Assembly: GCA_950097015.1 (NCBI GenBank)
Contig: CATNEN010000039.1
Coordinates: 13,238,501-13,302,500 of the forward strand
Reading direction: 5' to 3'
Length of the DNA: 64,000 bases
DNA from: Macrostomum hystrix
Taxonomy: Eukaryota; Platyhelminthes; Macrostomidae
Shown: positions 55,701 to 64,000 of the stretch, piece after piece
Position numbering within the stretch: position 1 is the first letter of the stretch
How the letters are laid out: every line of letters starts with the position of its first letter
Translations under genes and position numbers: made by a program
Notes under the pieces: model-generated
Seen by the model: the letters and a program-made list of their open reading frames with translations, nothing else
Databases searched by the model: none
What the model was told of the DNA's origin: nothing

Positions 55701-58700
55701 TGCGTCTGTCTAACAGGTGATCAGTGTCTAACAGGTGATCAGTGTCTAACAGGTGATCAGTGTCTAACAGGTGATCAGTGTCTAACAGGTGATCATTGTC
55801 TAACAGGTGATCAGTGTCTAACAGATGATCAGTGTCTAACAGGTGATTAGTGTCTAACAGGTGATTAGTGTCTAACAGATGATCAATGTCTAACAGGTGA
55901 TCAGTGTCTAACAGATGATCAATGTCTAACAGGTGATTAATGTCTAACAGGTGATCAGTATCTAAAAGGTGATCAGTGTCTAACAGGTAATTAATGTCTA
56001 ACAGGTGATCAGTGTCTAACAGATGATCAATGTCTAACAGGTGATCAGTGTCTAACAGGTGATCAGTGTCTAACAATTGTGATCAGTGTCTAACAGGTGA
56101 TCGATCAGTGACTAACAGGTGATCAGTGTCTAACAGGTGATCAGTGTCTAACAGGTGATCAGTGTCTATAAGTTCTAATAGTTCTATAGTGTCACCTGTC
56201 AAACAGATGATCAATGTCTAACAGGTGATCAGTGTCTAACAGGTGATCAGTGTCTAACAGGTGATCAGTGTCTAACAGGTGATCAATGTCTAACAGGTGA
56301 TCTATATCTAACAGGTGATCAGTGTCTAACAGGTGATCAATGTCTAACAGGTGATCTATATCTAACAGGTGATCAGTGTCTAACAAGTGATCAGTGTCTA
56401 ACAGGTGATCAATATCTAACAGGTGATTAGTGCCTAACAGGTGATCAGTGTCTAACAAGTGATCAGTGTCTAACAAGTGATCAGTGTCTAACAGGTGATC
56501 AGTGTCTAACAGGTGATCAGTGTCTAACAGGTGATCAGTGTCTAACAGGTGATCAGTGTCTAACAGGTGATCAGTGTCTAAAAGGTGATCAGTGTCTTAC
56601 AGGTGATCGATCAGTGTCTAACAGGTGATCATTGTCTAACAGGTGATCAGTGTCTAACAGGTGATCAATGTCTAACAGGTGATCAGAGTCTAACAGGTGA
56701 TCAATGTCAAATACGTTGCGTCTGTCTAACAGGTGATCAGTGCCTAACAGGTGATCAGTGTCTAACAGGTGATCAGTGTCTAACAGGTGATCAGTGTCTA
56801 ACAGGTGATCATTGTCTAACAGGTGATCAGTGTCTAACAGATGATCAATGTCTAACAGGTGATCAGTGTCTAACAGGTGATCAGTTTCTAACAGGTCATC
56901 AGTGTCTAACAGGTGATCAATGTCTAACAGATGATCAATATCTAACAGGTGATCAGTGTCTAACAGATGATCAGTGTCTAACAGGTGATTAGTGTCTAAC
57001 AGGTGATCAGTGTCTAACAGGTGATCAGTGTCTAACAAGTGATCAGTGTCTAACAGGTGATCAGTGTCTAACAGGTGATCAATATCTAACAGGTGATCAG
57101 CGTCTAACAGGTGATCAGTGCCTAACAGGTGATCAGTGTCTAACAAGTGATCAGTGTCTAACAGGTGATCAGTGTCTAACAAGTGATCAGTGTCTAACAG
57201 GTGATCAGTGTCTAACAAGTGATCAGTGTCTAACAGGTGATCAGTGTCTAACAGGTGATCAATATCTAACAGGTGATCAGCGTCTAACAGGTGATCAGTG
57301 CCTAACAGGTGATCAGTGTCTAACAGGTGATCAATGTCTAACAGGTGATCAGTGTCTAACAGGTGATCAGTGTCTAACAGGTGATCAGTGTCTAACAGGT
57401 GATCAGTGTCTAACAGGTGATCAGTGTCTAACAGGTGATCAGTGTCTAACAGGTGATCAGTGTCTAAAAGGTGATCAGTGTCTTACAGGTGATCGATCAG
57501 TGTCTAACAGGTGATCATTGTCTAACAGGTGATCAGTGTCTAACAGGTGATCAATGTCTAACAGGTGATCTATATCTAACAGGTGATCAGTGTCTAACAG
57601 GTGATCAATGTCTAACAGGTGATCAGTGTCTAACAGGTGATCAGTGTCTAAAAGGTGATCAGTGTCTTACAGCTGATCGATCAGTGTCTAACAGGTGATC
57701 ATTGTCTAACAGGTGATCAGTTTCTAACAGGTGATCAATGTCAAACAGGTGATCTATATCTAACAGGTGATCAGTGTCTAACAGGTGATCAGTGCCTAAC
57801 AGGTGATCAGTGTCTAACAAGTGATCAGTGTCTAACAGGTGATCAGTGTCTAACAAGTGATCAGTGTCTAACAGGTGATCAGTGTCTAACAGGTGATCAG
57901 TGCCTAACAGGTGATCAGTGTCTAACAGGTGATCAGTGTCTAACAGGTGATCATTGTCTAACAGGTGATCAGTGTCTAACAGATGATCAGTGTCTAACAG
58001 GTGATTAGTGTCTAACAGGTGATTAGTGTCTAACAGATGATCAATGTCTAACAGGTGATCAGTGTCTAACAGATGATCAATGTCTAACAGGTGATTAATG
58101 TCTAACAGGTGATCAGTATCTAAAAGGTGATCAGTGTCTAACAGGTAATTAATGTCTAACAGGTGATCAGTGTCTAACAGATGATCAATGTCTAACAGGT
58201 GATCAGTGTCTAACAGGTGATCAGTGTCTAACAATTGTGATCAGTGTCTAACAGGTGATCGATCAGTGACTAACAGGTGATCAGTGTCTAACAGGTGATC
58301 AGTGTCTAACAGGTGATCAGTGTCTATAAGTTCTAATAGTTCTATAGTGTCACCTGTCAAACAGATGATCAATGTCTAACAGGTGATCAGTGTCTAACAG
58401 GTGATCAGTGTCTAACAGGTGATCAGTGTCTAACAGGTGATCAATGTCTAACAGGTGATCTATATCTAACAGGTGATCAGTGTCTAACAGGTGATCAATG
58501 TCTAACAGGTGATCTATATCTAACAGGTGATCAGTGTCTAACAAGTGATCAGTGTCTAACAGGTGATCAATATCTAACAGGTGATTAGTGCCTAACAGGT
58601 GATCAGTGTCTAACAAGTGATCAGTGTCTAACAAGTGATCAGTGTCTAACAGGTGATCAGTGTCTAACAGGTGATCAGTGTCTAACAGGTGATCAGTGTC

Positions 58701-61700
58701 TAACAGGTGATCAGTGTCTAACAGGTGATCAGTGTCTAAAAGGTGATCAGTGTCTTACAGGTGATCGATCAGTGTCTAACAGGTGATCATTGTCTAACAG
58801 GTGATCAGTGTCTAACAGGTGATCAATGTCTAACAGGTGATCAGAGTCTAACAGGTGATCAATGTCAAATACGTTGCGTCTGTCTAACAGGTGATCAGTG
58901 CCTAACAGGTGATCAGTGTCTAACAGGTGATCAGTGTCTAACAGGTGATCAGTGTCTAACAGGTGATCATTGTCTAACAGGTGATCAGTGTCTAACAGAT
59001 GATCAATGTCTAACAGGTGATCAGTGTCTAACAGGTGATCAGTTTCTAACAGGTCATCAGTGTCTAACAGGTGATCAATGTCTAACAGATGATCAATATC
59101 TAACAGGTGATCAGTGTCTAACAGATGATCAGTGTCTAACAGGTGATTAGTGTCTAACAGGTGATCAGTGTCTAACAGGTGATCAGTGTCTAACAAGTGA
59201 TCAGTGTCTAACAGGTGATCAGTGTCTAACAGGTGATCAATATCTAACAGGTGATCAGCGTCTAACAGGTGATCAGTGCCTAACAGGTGATCAGTGTCTA
59301 ACAAGTGATCAGTGTCTAACAGGTGATCAGTGTCTAACAAGTGATCAGTGTCTAACAGGTGATCAGTGTCTAACAAGTGATCAGTGTCTAACAGGTGATC
59401 AGTGTCTAACAGGTGATCAATATCTAACAGGTGATCAGCGTCTAACAGGTGATCAGTGCCTAACAGGTGATCAGTGTCTAACAGGTGATCAATGTCTAAC
59501 AGGTGATCAGTGTCTAACAGGTGATCAGTGTCTAACAGGTGATCAGTGTCTAACAGGTGATCAGTGTCTAACAGGTGATCAGTGTCTAACAGGTGATCAG
59601 TGTCTAACAGGTGATCAGTGTCTAAAAGGTGATCAGTGTCTTACAGGTGATCGATCAGTGTCTAACAGGTGATCATTGTCTAACAGGTGATCAGTGTCTA
59701 ACAGGTGATCAATGTCTAACAGGTGATCTATATCTAACAGGTGATCAGTGTCTAACAGGTGATCAATGTCTAACAGGTGATCAGTGTCTAACAGGTGATC
59801 AGTGTCTAAAAGGTGATCAGTGTCTTACAGCTGATCGATCAGTGTCTAACAGGTGATCATTGTCTAACAGGTGATCAGTTTCTAACAGGTGATCAATGTC
59901 AAACAGGTGATCTATATCTAACAGGTGATCAGTGTCTAACAGGTGATCAGTGCCTAACAGGTGATCAGTGTCTAACAAGTGATCAGTGTCTAACAGGTGA
60001 TCAGTGTCTAACAAGTGATCAGTGTCTAACAGGTGATCAGTGTCTAACAGGTGATCAGTGCCTAACAGGTGATCAGTGTCTAACAGGTGATCAATATCTA
60101 ACAGGTGATCAGTGTCTAACAGGTGATCAGTGCCTAACAGGTGATCAGTGTCTAACAGGTGATCAATGTCTAACAGGTGATCAGTGTCTAACAGGTGATC
60201 AGTGTCTAACAGGTGATCAGTGTCTAACAGGTGATCAGTGTCTAACCGGTGATCAGTGTCTAACAGGTGATCATTGTCTAACAGGTGATCAGTGTCTAAC
60301 AGATGATCAATGTCTAACAGGTGATCAGTGTCTAACAGGTGATCAGTTTCTAACAGGTCATCAGTGTCTAACAGGTGATCAGTGTCTAACAGATGATCAA
60401 TATCTAACAGGTGATCAGTGTCTAACAGATGATCAGTGTCTAACAGGTGATTAGTGTCTAACAGGTGATTAGTGTCTAACAGGTGATCAATGTCTAACAG
60501 GTGATCAGTGTCTAACAGATGATCAATGTCTAACAGGTGATTAATGTCTAACAGGTGATCAGTATCTAAAAGGTGATCAGTGTCTAACAGATGATCAATG
60601 TCTAACAGGTGATCAGTGTCTAACAGGTGATCAGTGTCTAACAATTGTGATCAGTGTCTAACAGGTGATCGATCAGTGACTAACAGGTGATCAGTGTCTA
60701 ACAGGTGATCAGTGTCTAACAGGTGATCAGTGTCTATAAGTTCTAATAGTTCTATAGTGTCACCTGTCAAACAGATGATCAATGTCTAACAGGTGATCAG
60801 TGTCTAACAGGTGATCAGTGTCTAACAGGTGATCAGTGTCTAACAGGTGATCAATGTCTAACAGGTGATCTATATCTAACAGGTGATCAGTGTCTAACAG
60901 GTGATCAATGTCTAACCGGTGATCTATATCTAACAGGTGAACAGTGTCTAACAAGTGATCAGTGTCTAACAGGTGATCAATATCTAACAGGTGATTAGTG
61001 CCTAACAGGTGATCAATGTCTAATAGGTGATCAGTGTCTAACTGGTGATCAGTGTCTAACAGGTGATCAATGTCTAACAGGTGACCTATATCTAACAGGT
61101 GATCAGTGTCTAACAGGTGATCAATGTCTAACAGGTGATCTATATCTAACAGGTGATCAGTGTCTAACAAGTGATTAGTGTCTAACAGGTGATCAATATC
61201 TAACAGGTGATCAGTGTCTAACAGGTGATCAATGTCTAACACGTTGCGTTTGTCTAACAGGTGATCAGTGTCTAACAGGTGATCAATGTCTAACACGTTG
61301 CGTCTGTCTAACAGGTGATCAGTGTCTAACACGTTGCGTCTGTCTAACAGGTGATCAGTGCCTTACACGTTGTGTCTGTCTAACAGGTGATCAGTGTCTA
61401 ACACGTTGCGTCTGTCTAACAGGTGATCAGTGCCTTACACGTTGTGTCTGTCTAACAGGTGATCAGTGTCTAACACGTTGCGTCTGTCTAACAGGTGATC
61501 AGTGTCTAACAGGTAATCAGTGTCTAACAGGTGATCAGTGTCTAACATGTGATCAATGTCTTACAGGTGATCAATGTCTAAAAGGTGATCAATGTCTAAC
61601 AGGTAATCATTGTCTAAGGGGTGATCAATATATCCAGCAGGTCATTAATGTCTAACAGGTGATCAGTGTCTAACAGGTGATCAGTGTCTAACAGGTCATC

Positions 61701-64000
61701 AGTGTCTAACAGTTGATCAGTGTCTAACAGATGATCAATGTCTAACAGGTGATTAATGTCTAACAGGTGATCAGTATCTAAAAGGTGATCAGTGTCTAAC
61801 AGGTAATTAATGTCTAACAGGTGATCAGTGTCTAACAGATGATCAATGTCTAACAGGTGATCAGTGTCTAACAGGTGATCAGTGTCTAACAATTGTGATC
61901 AGTGTCTAACAGGTGATCGATCAGTGACTAACAGGTGATCAGTGTCTAACAGGTGATCAGTGTCTAACAGGTGATCAGTGTCTATAAGTTCTAATAGTTC
62001 TATAGTGTCACCTGTCAAACAGATGATCAATGTCTAACAGGTGATCAGTGTCTAACAGGTGATCAGTGTCTAACAGGTGATCAGTGTCTAACAGGTGATC
62101 AATGTCTAACAGGTGATCTATATCTAACAGGTGATCAGTGTCTAACAGGTGATCAATGTCTAACAGGTGATCTATATCTAACAGGTGATCAGTGTCTAAC
62201 AAGTGATCAGTGTCTAACAGGTGATCAATATCTAACAGGTGATTAGTGCCTAACAGGTGATCAGTGTCTAACAAGTGATCAGTGTCTAACAAGTGATCAG
62301 TGTCTAACAGGTGATCAGTGTCTAACAGGTGATCAGTGTCTAACAGGTGATCAGTGTCTAACAGGTGATCAGTGTCTAACAGGTGATCAGTGTCTAAAAG
62401 GTGATCAGTGTCTTACAGGTGATCGATCAGTGTCTAACAGGTGATCATTGTCTAACAGGTGATCAGTGTCTAACAGGTGATCAATGTCTAACAGGTGATC
62501 AGAGTCTAACAGGTGATCAATGTCAAATACGTTGCGTCTGTCTAACAGGTGATCAGTGCCTAACAGGTGATCAGTGTCTAACAGGTGATCAGTGTCTAAC
62601 AGGTGATCAGTGTCTAACAGGTGATCATTTTCTAACAGGTGATCAGTGTCTAACAGATGATCAATGTCTAGCAGGTGATCAGTGTCTAACAGGTGATCAG
62701 TTTCTAACAGGTCATCAGTGTCTAACAGGTGATCAATGTCTAACAGATGATCAATATCTAACAGGTGATCAGTGTCTAACAGATGATCAGTGTCTAACAG
62801 GTGATTAGTGTCTAACAGGTGATCAGTGTCTAACAGGTGATCAGTGTCTAACAAGTGATCAGTGTCTAACAGGTGATCAGTGTCTAACAGGTGATCAATA
62901 TCTAACAGGTGATCAGCGTCTAACAGGTGATCAGTGCCTAACAGGTGATCAGTGTCTAACAAGTGATCAGTGTCTAACAGGTGATCAGTGTCTAACAAGT
63001 GATCAGTGTCTAACAGGTGATCAGTGTCTAACAGGTGATCAATATCTAACAGGTGATCAGCGTCTAACAGGTGATCAGTGCCTAACAGGTGATCAGTGTC
63101 TAACAGGTGATCAATGTCTAACAGGTGATCAGTGTCTAACAGGTGATCAGTGTCTAACAGGTGATCAGTGTCTAACAGGTGATCAGTGTCTAACAGGTGA
63201 TCAGTGTCTAACAGGTGATCAGTGTCTAACAGGTGATCAGTGTCTAACAGGTGATCAGTGTCTAACAGGTGATCAGTGTCTAAAAGGTGATCAGTGTCTT
63301 ACAGGTGATCGATCAGTGTCTAACAGGTGATCATTGTCTAACAGGTGATCAGTGTCTAACAGGTGATCAATGTCTAACAGGTGATCAGAGTCTAACAGGT
63401 GATCAATGTCAAATACGTTGCGTCTGTCTAACAGGTGATCAGTGCCTAACAGGTGATCAGTGTCTAACAGGTGATCAGTGTCTAACAGGTGATCAGTGTC
63501 TAACAGGTGATCATTGTCTAACAGGTGATCAGTGTCTAACAGATGATCAATGTCTAACAGGTGATCAGTGTCTAACAGGTGATCAGTTTCTAACAGGTCA
63601 TCAGTGTCTAACAGGTGATCAATGTCTAACAGATGATCAATATCTAACAGGTGATCAGTGTCTAACAGATGATCAGTGTCTAACAGGTGATTAGTGTCTA
63701 ACAGGTGATCAGTGTCTAACAGGTGATCAGTGTCTAACAAGTGATCAGTGTCTAACAGGTGATCAGTGTCTAACAGGTGATCAATATCTAACAGGTGATC
63801 AGTGTCTAACAGGTGATCAGTGCCTAACAGGTGATCAGTGTCTAACAAGTGATCAGTGTCTAACAGGTGATCAGTGTCTAACAAGTGATCAGTGTCTAAC
63901 AGGTGATCAGTGTCTAACAGGTGATCAATATCTAACAGGTGATCAGCGTCTAACAGGTGATCAGTGTCTAACAGGTGATCAATGTCTAACAGGTGATCAG
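46716..64000. repeat. 18-bp minisatellite, copy 2, with higher-order repeats
   Basis: At least 17.3 kb (more than 900 units) of TCTAACAGGTGATCAGTG, continuing past the window. Superimposed are higher-order blocks of about 1.25-2.4 kb, each with the same markers: CTTACAGGTGATCGATCAG, CAAATACGTTGCGTCTG, ACAATTGTGATCAG and a non-repeat module TCTATAAGTTCTAATAG. Units have no stops in several frames, giving false frames of LTGDQC (plus) and LLDTDH (minus) hexapeptides; these are interrupted at every block and have no splice or promoter context. Confidence 0.97.
48719..48760. repeat. Non-unit module inside 18-bp higher-order repeat (first of eight)
   Basis: TCTATAAGTTCTAATAG, then TTCTATAGTGTCACCTGTC and AAACAGATG, interrupts the array. 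It recurs at about 50,585, 52,941, 54,299, 56,165, 58,323, 60,733 and 61,981. Its CACCTGT is the reverse complement of the unit's ACAGGTG, so a small inversion probably formed it once before the block was amplified. Confidence 0.9.

Larger units (their letters stand above)
32050..64000. repeat. Segmental duplication, copy 2 (extends past window)
   Basis: Same order and orientation as 19,440-31,350 but at least 32 kb, because the 34-bp, 19-bp and especially 18-bp arrays are longer. The stretch just right of the 23-bp array (32,770-32,935) is clearly more diverged from copy 1 than the gene and its downstream DNA. Confidence 0.93.

Noticed and set aside
46759-64000. Dozens of open frames of LTGDQC (plus) and LLDTDH (minus) hexapeptide repeats
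   Set aside because: They arise because the 18-bp unit is divisible by three and stop-free in several frames on both strands. They break at every irregular unit and have no promoter, splice or signal context.

Overview
The window is animal nuclear DNA. Genes are split by short introns with GT..AG borders, AATAAA signals follow coding regions, and the proteins are metazoan types: a C-type lectin, an ALK/LTK-type glycine-rich domain, an SLC35A nucleotide-sugar transporter and small secreted cysteine-rich precursors. A Ty3/Gypsy element with a CX2HX9CX3C Gag motif (CsRn1/Boudicca/Kabuki type, best known from flatworms) and a tRNA-headed SINE suggest an invertebrate, possibly a flatworm, but the species cannot be fixed from sequence alone.

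Left third (1-19.4 kb). A GC-rich non-LTR retrotransposon (about 0.69-5.74 kb, minus strand; EN, RT, RNase H and CCHC intact) lies beside a 30-bp minisatellite. A young, intact LTR retrotransposon (6,808-11,332, CTAA target duplication, LTRs differing at one base) has inserted into that minisatellite. Next come two minus-strand host genes that I reassembled from exons: a four-exon secreted protein with a cysteine-rich N-terminal region and a glycine-rich domain (14,100-12,007, predicted 421 aa, all introns phase 1), and a two-exon membrane-anchored C-type lectin (17,182-16,067, predicted 237 aa). A tRNA-derived SINE sits between them. 45-bp, 15-bp, pentameric and 16-bp repeats fill introns and intergenic space.

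Right two thirds (19.4-64 kb). This is a segmental duplication. Each copy holds, in the same order: a 23-bp minisatellite, a three-exon gene for a 143-aa secreted precursor with six cysteines after an RRLVRR processing-like site, about 2 kb of AT-rich DNA, a 34-bp array, 0.5 kb unique, a 19-bp array, 0.6 kb unique, and an 18-bp array. Copy 1 spans about 19.44-31.35 kb. Copy 2 runs from about 32.05 kb past the window end. The genes are nearly identical (two coding differences, one of them Y61H), but the arrays differ greatly in length: the 34-bp array is 5.5 versus 8.6 kb, and the 18-bp array 1.05 versus at least 17 kb. The terminal exon of an SLC35A-like transporter (32,011-31,823, minus) lies between the copies, with no other exon recognised here.

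Tandem repeats of nine families make up roughly 60% of the window. Nearly all long open frames right of 23 kb are artefacts of repeat units with few stops. The gene models were made by hand from splice sites and reading phase and have not been tested against transcripts.
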